From assembly GCA_964493945.1 (NCBI GenBank), contig CAZBQG010000116.1, positions 1-13,212 on the forward strand: a stretch of 13,212 nt of DNA. Reading direction: 5' to 3'. Source of the stretch: CAZBQG01 sp964493945. Its GTDB lineage: Bacteria > Pseudomonadota > Alphaproteobacteria > Rhodospirillales > UBA2165. The notes below the pieces were generated by a model. That model saw only the letters and a program-made list of their open reading frames with translations. It made no database searches and was not told where the DNA came from. Positions 6,219 through 13,212 of this stretch are shown piece after piece (the stretch's first letter is position 1; every line of letters begins with the position of its first letter). The translations under genes and the position numbers were made by a program.

Positions 6219-7769
6219 ATGAACGCCGAAGAGAGCCCGGAAAGGATCACCATTTTCGATACCACCTTGCGCGACGGCGAGCAATCGCCCGGTGCCTCCA
6301 TGAACCTGCCCGAAAAGCTGCGCATCGCCGAATTGCTGGCCGAGATGGGCGTCGATGTCATCGAAGCAGGCTTTCCCATCGCCTCCAATGGTGATTTCGA
6401 AGCGGCCAATGAAATTGCCAAAAATGTGAAAGGCTCCATCATTTGCGGTCTGGCCAGGGCTGGGCGCGAGGATATTGAACGTTGCGCCGAAGCGATCAAG
6501 CCGGCCGAGAGAAACCGCATCCACACCTTCATCTCCACCAGTCCGCTGCACATGCTGCACAAACTTCAGATGAAGCCCGAAGAGGTTCTGGATGCCGTCA
6601 TCGACAGCGTCAGCCGGGCACGCAATTTCACCGATGATGTGGAATGGTCGTGCGAGGACGGATCGCGCTCCGAGGCGGATTTCCTCTGCCGTTGCGTGGA
6701 AGCCGCCATCGATGCGGGGGCGGGAACCATCAATGTGCCGGACACCGTCGGCTATGCCGTGCCCGATGAATTTGCGGCGCTCATCTACATGCTGACCAAC
6801 CGGGTGCCCAATATGGACAAGGTGGTGATTTCGGTTCACTGCCACAATGATTTAGGGCTGGCGGTGGCCAATTCTCTGGCCGCCATCCAGGCCGGTGCCC
6901 GCCAGATTGAATGCACCATCAACGGCTTGGGCGAGCGGGCGGGCAACGCGGCCATGGAGGAAATCGTCATGGCGCTGCGTACGCGCCAGGACAAGATGCC
7001 CTTCACCACCGGGATTACCACAGAAAATATCACCAAGGCTTCGCGGCTGGTGTCCACGGTTACCGGCTTCACGGTGCAGCCCAACAAGGCCATCGTCGGC
7101 GCCAATGCCTTTGCCCATGAAGCGGGCATCCATCAGGACGGCGTGCTCAAGCTGGCCGCCACCTACGAGATCATGACCCCCGAATCGGTCGGTTTGAGCG
7201 AATCCAAGCTGGTTCTCGGCAAACATTCGGGCAGTCATGCGTTCCGCGAAAAATTGAAGGAATTGGGTTACGATCTCGGCGACAATGCGGTCCGTGACAT
7301 CTTCCGGCGCTTCAAGGATCTGGCCGATGTGAAAAAAGAGGTGTTCGATGAGGACATCATCGCCTTGATCGATGAAACCCTGGTGCGCACCAATGACCGG
7401 ATCAAACTGGTTTCCCTGCAGGTTGTCTGTGGCACCAGAACGCCAGAGGCGGTTCTGGAACTGGAGATCGACGGCGAGACGCAAAAAATAGAGGCCACCG
7501 GCGACGGCCCGGTCGACGCCGCCTTCAACGGCGTCAAGCAACTGTTCCCCCACAAGGCCCGCCTGCAGCTTTATCAGGTGCATGCGGTCACCCAGGGAAC
7601 CGATGCCCAGGCCGAAGTCACGGTGCGCCTGGATGAAGACGGCAAGATGGTCAATGGCCAAGGTGCCGACACCGATACCATGGTCGCCTCGACCAAGGCC
7701 TATATCAACGCGCTGAATAAATTACTGGTAAAAAGAGAGAAAACGGCGCCCGCGGCCCTTAGCGCCTAG
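6219..7769 (+). CDS. leuA: 2-isopropylmalate synthase
   Basis: LeuA condenses acetyl-CoA with 2-oxoisovalerate to 2-isopropylmalate, the committed step of leucine synthesis. The N-terminal TIM barrel begins with FDTTLRDGEQSPGASM (metal ligand Asp14, catalytic Arg18) and carries His207 and His209 in SVHCHNDLGLA and Asn243 in GLGERAGNAAMEE. Then come PNKAIVGANAFAHEAGIHQD and the LGKHSGSHAFREKL linker segment. From about residue 390 the C-terminal LeuA dimerisation domain, which binds leucine for feedback inhibition, is present and intact (ends near MVASTKAYINALNKLLVKRE). At 516 residues the length is typical of the bacterial type. GAAAGG at 6204-6209 lies 9 bases before ATG 6219. It follows a leader and its own promoter-like sequence, and lies only 37 bases before mreB. 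Confidence 0.97.
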   Translation: MNAEESPERITIFDTTLRDGEQSPGASMNLPEKLRIAELLAEMGVDVIEAGFPIASNGDFEAANEIAKNVKGSIICGLARAGREDIERCAEAIKPAERNRIHTFISTSPLHMLHKLQMKPEEVLDAVIDSVSRARNFTDDVEWSCEDGSRSEADFLCRCVEAAIDAGAGTINVPDTVGYAVPDEFAALIYMLTNRVPNMDKVVISVHCHNDLGLAVANSLAAIQAGARQIECTINGLGERAGNAAMEEIVMALRTRQDKMPFTTGITTENITKASRLVSTVTGFTVQPNKAIVGANAFAHEAGIHQDGVLKLAATYEIMTPESVGLSESKLVLGKHSGSHAFREKLKELGYDLGDNAVRDIFRRFKDLADVKKEVFDEDIIALIDETLVRTNDRIKLVSLQVVCGTRTPEAVLELEIDGETQKIEATGDGPVDAAFNGVKQLFPHKARLQLYQVHAVTQGTDAQAEVTVRLDEDGKMVNGQGADTDTMVASTKAYINALNKLLVKREKTAPAALSA

Positions 7770-7806
7770 GGGCTGCGGCGTGGTCAGAAAGGTACGGTAA
7801 AATTCT

Positions 7807-8847
7807 ATGTTGTCGCGAATATTTGGATTTCTGTCCGCCGACATGGCGATCGATCTGGGAACGGCCAACACGCTGGTTTACGTGAAGGGCAAGAATATTG
7901 TCCTGAACGAGCCTTCCGTCGTTGCCATCGCCGAAACCAACGGCAAGAAGCAAGTGCTGGCGGTGGGCGATGAAGCCAAGCAGATGCTGGGCCGAACGCC
8001 GGGCAATATCAAGGCCATCCGGCCGCTCCGCGACGGGGTCATCGCCGATTTCGATATCGCCGAGGACATGATCAAATATTTCATCCGGAAGGTGCATAAC
8101 CGGCGCACTTTCACGGCACCCATGATCGTTGTCTGCGTGCCGTCGGGCTCGACGGCGGTGGAACGGCGCGCCATTCAGGATTCGGCCGAGGCCGCCGGTG
8201 CCAGGCGCGTTTACCTGATCGAGGAACCCATGGCCGCGGCCATCGGCGCCGGCTTGCCGGTGACCGAACCGACGGGTTCCATGGTCGTTGATATCGGCGG
8301 CGGCACGACGGAAGTGGCGGTGCTTTCGCTGGGCGGTATCGTCTATGCCCGTTCCGTGCGCATGGGCGGCGACAAGATGAACGAAGCGATCATCGCCTAT
8401 ATCCGGCGCAACCATAACCTCCTGGTCGGTGAAGGAAGCGCCGAGCGCATCAAGGAGGAAATAGGTTCCGCCTGCCCGCCCGAGGATGCCGAGGGGCGGA
8501 CCATGGAAATCAAGGGACGGGACCTGATGAACGGCGTACCCAAGGAAATGGTGATCAGCGAACGCCAGATCGCGGAAAGCCTGGCCGAACCGGTCAGCGC
8601 CATCATCGAGGCGGTGAAGGGTGCCCTTGAGCATACAGAGCCCGAGCTGGCCGCCGATATCGTCGATAAGGGCATCGTTCTGACCGGCGGCGGGGCTTTG
8701 CTGACCAATATGGATTATTTGCTGCGCTATGCAACGGGGCTGCCGGTGTCGATTGCCGACAATCCCCTGTCCTGCGTGGCACTGGGCACGGGGCGTGCCC
8801 TTGAGGAAATGAAAAAGCTCAAGCACGTCCTGCAGACCATGTATTGA
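7807..8847 (+). CDS. mreB: Rod shape-determining protein MreB (bacterial actin)
   Basis: MreB forms membrane-associated filaments that orient side-wall peptidoglycan synthesis by RodA-PBP2 through MreC/MreD. The actin-fold nucleotide motifs are all present: phosphate-1 DLGTANTLVYV near the N-terminus, phosphate-2 VVDIGGGTTEVAVLSLGG, and the adenosine motif VLTGGGALLTNM. The N-terminal MLSRIFGFLSADM is amphipathic and hydrophobic, fitting membrane binding. At 346 residues the length is standard. A weak AAAGG lies 14 bases before the ATG, longer than ideal. It is the first gene of the shape cluster; no promoter or terminator stands out in the 37-base gap from leuA, so any dedicated promoter may lie within leuA. 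Confidence 0.98.
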   Translation: MLSRIFGFLSADMAIDLGTANTLVYVKGKNIVLNEPSVVAIAETNGKKQVLAVGDEAKQMLGRTPGNIKAIRPLRDGVIADFDIAEDMIKYFIRKVHNRRTFTAPMIVVCVPSGSTAVERRAIQDSAEAAGARRVYLIEEPMAAAIGAGLPVTEPTGSMVVDIGGGTTEVAVLSLGGIVYARSVRMGGDKMNEAIIAYIRRNHNLLVGEGSAERIKEEIGSACPPEDAEGRTMEIKGRDLMNGVPKEMVISERQIAESLAEPVSAIIEAVKGALEHTEPELAADIVDKGIVLTGGGALLTNMDYLLRYATGLPVSIADNPLSCVALGTGRALEEMKKLKHVLQTMY

Positions 8848-8894
8848 GAAAGTGAACGGCGGGTATTGAGTATTGAGAAGTTGAACGGCGGGTA
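8842..8894 (+). repeat. Imperfect tandem duplication between mreB and mreC
   Basis: Two 24-base copies, at 8842-8865 and 8871-8894, match at 22 positions with a period of 29 bases; both begin TATTGAGAA and end GAACGGCGGGTA. An extra TATTGAG (8864-8870) bridges them, giving three TATTGAG copies. The first copy includes the TGA stop of mreB; the second ends in the G-rich stretch that may act as the mreC ribosome binding site. Confidence 0.85.
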
Positions 8895-8899
8895 GGGAA

Positions 8900-9784
8900 T
8901 TGGAGCAACGTCCGGGAACATTGCTGCGCATAGCGGCGCCCCTGAAAAGTTTTGTTCAGCGCGGGACTTATCTGGCTCTTGTGCTGGCTGCGTTCGGCCT
9001 GATGCTGATCGGCAAGACCGACGCGATCATGGTCGACCGCCTGCGGGCCGAGGTGACGGATGCGGTTGCCCCCATCCTGGAAGCCCTTTCCAGACCCATC
9101 ACCACGGTTTCCAAAGGGGTGGATAATTTTCGCGAACTGTCGGTGTTGCGCGATGAAAATTTGCGGCTGCGCCAGGAAAACACCCATCTTCTGCAATGGC
9201 AGACGGCGGCCCGCAAGTTGGGAACGGAAAATCTGTCGCTCCGGGCCATGCTTGGTTTCGTGCCTGATCCCGACGCCAAATTCATCACCGCCCGGGTGAT
9301 CGCCGATACCGGCGGCGCCTTCGCCCATACCTTCATCCTCAATGCCGGATCCAGGGCCGGCGTCACCAAGGGCCAGGCAGTAATCAGTCATGGCGGTCTG
9401 GTGGGGCGCGTGGCGGAAGTCGGCAAGCGGTCGTCCCGCGTCCTTTTGGTAACGGATTTAAACTCGCGCATTCCCGTCCTGGTCGAACCGGGCCGGGCCA
9501 GGGCGATTATGGCCGGCAACAATTCGGACCGCCCCAGACTTATCCACCTTGCGCCGGGGGCCCGTATCTCGCTCTCCAACCGGGTCGTTACCTCCGGTCA
9601 TGGCGGCGCCTTCCCGCCCGGGCTGCCCGTCGGGATTGTCGCTTCGGTCAGCGACGGGGGCGTGTCCGTGCAGCCTATTTTGGACCGTTTCCGCCTGGAA
9701 TTCGTGCGCGCCGTCGATTTCAGCCTGGCGACCACGGTGGAAAGCACCAATAACCAGCCGAATAAAGGGAAGCAGAAAAAATGA
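8900..9784 (+). CDS. mreC: Rod shape-determining protein MreC
   Basis: MreC is a bitopic inner-membrane protein whose periplasmic part activates PBP2-RodA and links it to MreB and MreD. One membrane segment lies at about residues 24-40 (TYLALVLAAFGLMLIGK). A coiled coil follows (FRELSVLRDENLRLRQEN), then the two beta-rich domains typical of the family (TARVIADTGGAFAHTFILNA, GLVGRVAEVGKRSSRVLLVT). At 294 residues it is of normal size. The start is probably TTG 8900: a stop lies just upstream in frame, no ATG is near, and the G-rich GGCGGGTAGGG lies immediately before. TTG 8921 is the alternative. The last 4 bases overlap mreD as ATGA, suggesting translational coupling. Confidence 0.94.
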   Translation: MEQRPGTLLRIAAPLKSFVQRGTYLALVLAAFGLMLIGKTDAIMVDRLRAEVTDAVAPILEALSRPITTVSKGVDNFRELSVLRDENLRLRQENTHLLQWQTAARKLGTENLSLRAMLGFVPDPDAKFITARVIADTGGAFAHTFILNAGSRAGVTKGQAVISHGGLVGRVAEVGKRSSRVLLVTDLNSRIPVLVEPGRARAIMAGNNSDRPRLIHLAPGARISLSNRVVTSGHGGAFPPGLPVGIVASVSDGGVSVQPILDRFRLEFVRAVDFSLATTVESTNNQPNKGKQKK

Positions 9785-10296
9785 GCGCGGGGTTCTGGCG
9801 CAGGCTCGATCAATGGGCCAGGAACCTTACCCCGGTTGGTTTGACCCTGGTGCTGATCTTGCTGGGCGTGCTGCCCATCCATGTTCCCGGCTATTCCCAG
9901 GTGGCGCCGGTTATGGCCATCATGTCGGTCTATCATTGGGCCATTTACCGCCCCCAGCTCCTGCCCGTCCTGGCCGTCTTTTTGCTGGGCCTGATGCAGG
10001 ATTTGTTGAGCGGCGCCCCGGCCGGGCTGAACGCTCTGGTCATGCTGACGGTTTACGGCACCGTCGCCTGGCAGCGGCGGTTCCTGGTGGGGAAATCCTT
10101 TTTCATCTACTGGTTCGGCTTCGCCCTGATCGGGCTTGGCGCTTCGGTTGAAAGCTGGCTGATCGCTTCGGTGTGGAATCTCAGCTTCATGGGTTTGCGC
10201 ATCCTGTTCTTCCAATATGTCCTGGCTCTCGGCTTTTTCCCGGTGATTGCCTGGATTCTCCTTCATTGGCAGCGGGCCTTCCTGCAACAGGAATAA
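9781..10296 (+). CDS. mreD: Rod shape-determining protein MreD
   Basis: MreD is a small polytopic inner-membrane protein of the elongasome that partners MreC and PBP2. The 171 residues are mostly hydrophobic, with about five membrane segments, among them LTLVLILLGVLPIHVPGY, LLPVLAVFLLGLMQDLL and YVLALGFFPVIAWILLHW. The conserved LLGLMQDLLSGAPAGLNAL loop (general form GLxxDxLxGxPLGxxAL) is the best family mark. Its ATG overlaps the mreC stop by 4 bases, and its TAA ends one base before the mrdA start. Sequence conservation in this family is low, so the call leans partly on gene order. Confidence 0.93.
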   Translation: MSAGFWRRLDQWARNLTPVGLTLVLILLGVLPIHVPGYSQVAPVMAIMSVYHWAIYRPQLLPVLAVFLLGLMQDLLSGAPAGLNALVMLTVYGTVAWQRRFLVGKSFFIYWFGFALIGLGASVESWLIASVWNLSFMGLRILFFQYVLALGFFPVIAWILLHWQRAFLQQE

Positions 10297-10297
10297 C

Positions 10298-12184
10298 ATG
10301 CATCGTGACGGCGACCTATTTGAGGTTTTCAGCCGGCGGTCGCTCCTGCTGACCGGCAGCAAGGTCACCCTTTTTTCCCTGCTCGCCGGGCGCATGTATT
10401 ACCTGCAGGTTATCGAGGCGGACCGTTTCGCCACATTGGCCGATGAAAACCGTATCAGCCTCCGGCTGCTGGCCCCGTCGCGGGGCCGCATTCTGGATCG
10501 CTTCGGAAAGCCCATGGCCGTGAACCGGCGCAACTACCGGGTTCTGCTCATGCCCGAAGACACCCCGGACCCGGTGCTCACCCTGACCCTGTTGAAGAGA
10601 ATCATCCCGTTTACGGATCATGACCGCCAAAGGGTCCTGCGGGAGGTCAAGCGGGGACGGAAGTTCCTGCCGGTCATCGTGCGCGAGGGGCTGAGCTGGC
10701 CCGAGGTGTCGCGCATCGAAGTAAATTCACCCGATCTCGCAGGCGTCAACATCGATGTGGGGGAGAGCCGCTATTATCCCGACCCCAAGGTATCGGCGCC
10801 GGTTCTGGGCTATGTGGCGGCGGCTTCGGAAAAAGACCTGACCGGTGATCCCTTGCTTGAGCTGCCCGGTTTCCGCATCGGCAAGGCGGGCATGGAAAAG
10901 ATCCATGACGGCGCCTTGCGTGGGCGCAAAGGCACCAAGCATGTGGAAGTCAATGCGCTTGGCCGCACCATCCGGGAGCTGGAACGCCAGCCGGGTCAGC
11001 CGGGCAAGGATATATGGCTGACCATTGATCATGAATTGCAGAAATTCACCGCCGAAAGGCTGGGCGGGGAATCGGCTTCGGCCGTGGCCATGGATGTGCA
11101 TACCGGCGAGGTTCTGGCGCTGGTCTCCACGCCTGGCTTCGATCCCAACAGTTTCAACCGCGGCCTGTCCGCCTCCGAATGGCGGTCCTTGATTTCCAAC
11201 CCCCGCAAGCCGCTCCACAACAAGGCGGTCGCCGGGCAATATGCGCCGGGCTCTACTTTCAAGATGGCCGTCGCCCTTGCCGCCCTGGAGAAAGGCGTGA
11301 TAACGCCTTCCACTCAGGTCTTTTGCTCCGGCAAAACCAAGCTGGGAGACACCGTCTTTCATTGCTGGAAACGCACCGGCCACGGGCTGGTCGATCTGCG
11401 GAAGGGCATCACCCAGTCTTGCGATATTTTCTTCTACGAAACCGCCAAGCGCACGGGGATAGACCGGATCAGCGCCATGGCCAGGAAATTGGGTATGGGC
11501 AACCGGCTGAAGATCGATCTGCCGGGTGAAAAAAATGGTCTGATGCCTAGCCGGGCCTGGAAAAAGGCGAATAAGGGCGTGCCCTGGCAGCAAGGCGAAA
11601 CCCTGCTGGCCGGGATCGGGCAGGGATTCCTTTTGGTCACGCCGCTGCAACTGGCGGTCATGACCGCCCGGCTGGTCAATGGCGGCTATGCCGTCGAGCC
11701 CAGATTGACCCACCAGATCATCTCGGCCGACGGATCGCAGGCCAGTCCTGTCGATGTGCCCGAATTCCCCCTGATCGGGGTAGAAGTGGACCGCCTCGAG
11801 TGGATCAAATCGGCCATGGCCGGGGTGGTCAATGTGCCGGGTGGGACTGCCTTCCGCTCGCGCATCAAGGAGGCCGGCTTTGAGATGGGGGGCAAGACCG
11901 GCACCGTGCAGGTGCGCCGGATCAGTGAGGCGGAGCGGGAAAAGGGGGTAAGAAAGAACCGGAACCGGGCCTGGATCGAACGCGATCACGCCCTGTTCGT
12001 GGGGTTTGCGCCCGTCGATGCACCCCGTTATGCCGTGGCCGTGGTGGTCGAGCATGGCGGCGGCGGTTCCAGCACGGCAGCGCCCATTGCGCGGGACATC
12101 TTGCTAAAGGTGCAGCGGCGCGATCCATCCCGGCGCCGCGCGAATGAAGGAATCGCCGCCAATCCGGACGCACCAGGGGGCTGA
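10298..12184 (+). CDS. mrdA: Peptidoglycan transpeptidase PBP2
   Basis: PBP2 cross-links peptidoglycan during elongation and pairs with the RodA glycosyltransferase encoded next. A single N-terminal membrane anchor lies at about residues 12-35 (RRSLLLTGSKVTLFSLLAGR). The pedestal/dimerisation domain starts at RGRILDRFGKPMAVNRR. The transpeptidase motifs are complete: SXXK as Ser319-Thr-Phe-Lys322 in APGSTFKM, the second motif as Ser374-Cys-Asp376 in TQSCDIFFYE (SxD is usual for PBP2), and Lys533-Thr-Gly535 in GGKTGTVQV. At 628 residues the length is typical. ATG 10298 was chosen over the longer frame from 10247: it follows the mreD stop by one base, has CAGGA 5 bases upstream, and gives a normal short cytoplasmic tail. 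It lies three bases before rodA. Confidence 0.97.
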   Translation: MHRDGDLFEVFSRRSLLLTGSKVTLFSLLAGRMYYLQVIEADRFATLADENRISLRLLAPSRGRILDRFGKPMAVNRRNYRVLLMPEDTPDPVLTLTLLKRIIPFTDHDRQRVLREVKRGRKFLPVIVREGLSWPEVSRIEVNSPDLAGVNIDVGESRYYPDPKVSAPVLGYVAAASEKDLTGDPLLELPGFRIGKAGMEKIHDGALRGRKGTKHVEVNALGRTIRELERQPGQPGKDIWLTIDHELQKFTAERLGGESASAVAMDVHTGEVLALVSTPGFDPNSFNRGLSASEWRSLISNPRKPLHNKAVAGQYAPGSTFKMAVALAALEKGVITPSTQVFCSGKTKLGDTVFHCWKRTGHGLVDLRKGITQSCDIFFYETAKRTGIDRISAMARKLGMGNRLKIDLPGEKNGLMPSRAWKKANKGVPWQQGETLLAGIGQGFLLVTPLQLAVMTARLVNGGYAVEPRLTHQIISADGSQASPVDVPEFPLIGVEVDRLEWIKSAMAGVVNVPGGTAFRSRIKEAGFEMGGKTGTVQVRRISEAEREKGVRKNRNRAWIERDHALFVGFAPVDAPRYAVAVVVEHGGGGSSTAAPIARDILLKVQRRDPSRRRANEGIAANPDAPGG

Positions 12185-12187
12185 TTT

Positions 12188-13212
12188 ATGGCTTTTTCAC
12201 CTGGCAGTCAGCCGGAGATGACCCTCGGCCAGAAATTCTGGAATATCAATTGGCTCTTTGTGCTTTTGGTGGTGCTCACAGCATCGGTCGGATTCGCCTT
12301 ACTTTATTCGGCGGCCAATGGCAGCTTCACGCCCTGGGCTTCGCGCCAGATGATCCGCTTCGCCGTGGGATTGGTGGTCATGCTTTGCGTTGCCGTGATC
12401 CATATCCGTATTTGGCTGCGCTACGCCTATGTGATCTATGCCTTTGGGCTGGTCTTGCTGGGCGTGGTCGAAGTTGCCGGCACTACCGGCATGGGCGCCC
12501 GGCGCTGGATAAATCTGGGAGTCATCAACGTGCAGCCTTCGGAAATCGCCAAGATCGCGGTGATCTTGGTTCTGGCGCGCTATTTCTACGCCGCCCGCAT
12601 AGAGGATGTGCGCCGCCTGACCTATATGTTCTTCCCCGCCCTGCTGATCGCGGCACCGGCCTATCTGGTGCTGCGCCAGCCCGATCTGGGGACGGCCATT
12701 TTGATCATCGCCGGCGGGGTCGCGCTCTTTTACCTGGTCGGCGTGCCCAATTGGATATTCACTACCCTGGGCCTGGCCGGGGTGGCGTCGCTTTATCCGC
12801 TTTGGACCTTCTTCATGCACGATTACCAAAAGCGGCGGCTGTTTACCTATTTGANNNNNNNNNNTTGAATCCGGGAAGTGATCCCCTGGGGGCCGGCTAT
12901 CATATCCTGCAATCCAAGATCGCGCTGGGCTCGGGCGGGATTTTTGGCAAGGGATTTTTGCAAGGCACCCAAAGCCATCTGAGTTTTCTGCCGGAAATGC
13001 AGACCGATTTTATCTTCACCATGCTGGCCGAGGAATTCGGTATGGTTGGCGGGCTGCTCCTTCTGGCCCTCTATCTTTTGATCATATTCCTGGGCTTTGC
13101 CATCGCCCGGCGCAGCCGCAATCAGTTTGGGCGGCTTCTGGCCATGGGAATTACGGCCACATTCTTCTTAAATGTGTTTGTCAATATCGCCATGGTCATG
13201 GGGGTCCTGCCG
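12188..13212 (+). CDS. rodA: Peptidoglycan glycosyltransferase RodA, partial and split by an N gap
   Basis: RodA is the SEDS-family polytopic glycosyltransferase that polymerises lipid II for side-wall growth with PBP2. Family marks include FALLYSAANGS, TTGMGARRWINLG, QPSEIAKIAVIL, RQPDLGTAILI, then after the gap NPGSDPLGAGYHILQSKIAL, GSGGIFGKGFLQGTQS and LPEMQTDFIFTMLAEEFG. The Asp-containing loop around SDPLGAGYH is the conserved periplasmic catalytic region of SEDS proteins. Ten Ns at 12855-12864 put the two halves in different frames as written. If the Ns and one of the two flanking TTGA copies are removed, the frame is continuous: TYL joins NPGSDPLG as in homologues, and 337 residues reach the window end. 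About 40-50 C-terminal residues lie outside the window. It starts 3 bases after mrdA. Confidence 0.95.
12855..12864. other. Assembly gap (10 N)
   Basis: Exactly ten Ns interrupt rodA. Both flanks carry TTGA (12851-12854 and 12865-12868), and the encoded protein joins without loss if one copy is dropped with the Ns. This fits a fixed-length scaffolding gap between contig ends that overlap by four bases, not real unknown sequence. Confidence 0.9.

Noticed and set aside
10247..10297. Longer start for mrdA at 10247.
   Set aside because: It would overlap mreD by 50 bases and add residues unlike PBP2; ATG 10298 has a ribosome binding site and the expected N-terminus.
12188..12868. rodA as a 226-residue truncated protein or pseudogene ending after the gap.
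   Set aside because: The stop arises only from the arbitrary length of the N run; the sequence after the gap encodes the normal continuation of RodA.
1..13212. CRISPR arrays, tRNA or rRNA genes, insertion sequences, integrases, toxin-antitoxin or defence genes.
   Set aside because: I found no regularly spaced repeats, transposase-like frames, terminal inverted repeats of mobile elements, tRNA cloverleaf sequences or rRNA signatures.

Overview
The window looks like chromosomal core DNA from an alphaproteobacterium, most likely Rhodospirillales-like. That rests on protein character and gene order: branched-chain amino acid genes run straight into the mreB-mreC-mreD-mrdA-rodA shape cluster. Base composition is moderately GC-rich. 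No species can be named from the sequence. A run of exactly ten Ns inside rodA points to a draft or metagenome assembly.

Layout, left to right. Bases 1-293 hold an unrecognised minus-strand reading frame that runs off the left edge; it has a well-placed ribosome binding site but codon use unlike its neighbours. Bases 294-643 are a divergent spacer rich in inverted repeats, some mutually exclusive. All clear genes after that are on the plus strand: a small exported TPR protein (644-1315); miaA, tRNA dimethylallyltransferase (1376-2341); ilvB and ilvN, the two acetolactate synthase subunits (2520-4238, 4251-4790); ilvC, ketol-acid reductoisomerase (4836-5855); a nested hairpin with a T-rich tail that looks like an intrinsic terminator; a promoter-like AT-rich stretch and a structured leader of about 220 bases; leuA, 2-isopropylmalate synthase (6219-7769); then mreB (7807-8847), mreC (8900-9784), mreD (9781-10296), mrdA/PBP2 (10298-12184) and rodA (12188 to the right edge, incomplete).

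How the genes work together. IlvB/IlvN make acetolactate (and acetohydroxybutyrate), IlvC reduces and isomerises it toward valine and isoleucine, and LeuA diverts the valine precursor 2-oxoisovalerate to leucine. MreB, MreC, MreD, PBP2 and RodA form the elongasome that inserts side-wall peptidoglycan in rod-shaped cells. Only 37 bases separate leuA from mreB and no terminator is visible there, so read-through between the two blocks is plausible. mreC-mreD-mrdA-rodA are packed with a 4-base overlap or 1-3 base gaps, as expected of one operon.

No new multi-gene system is evident. The points that most deserve a second look are: the N-run in rodA, which appears to be an artefact with no missing sequence; the folded leader before leuA; the inverted-repeat cluster at 373-555; the unrecognised left-edge frame; short tandem duplications at two gene junctions; and a Ser-Glu replacement of the usual Gly-Asp in the IlvB cofactor motif.
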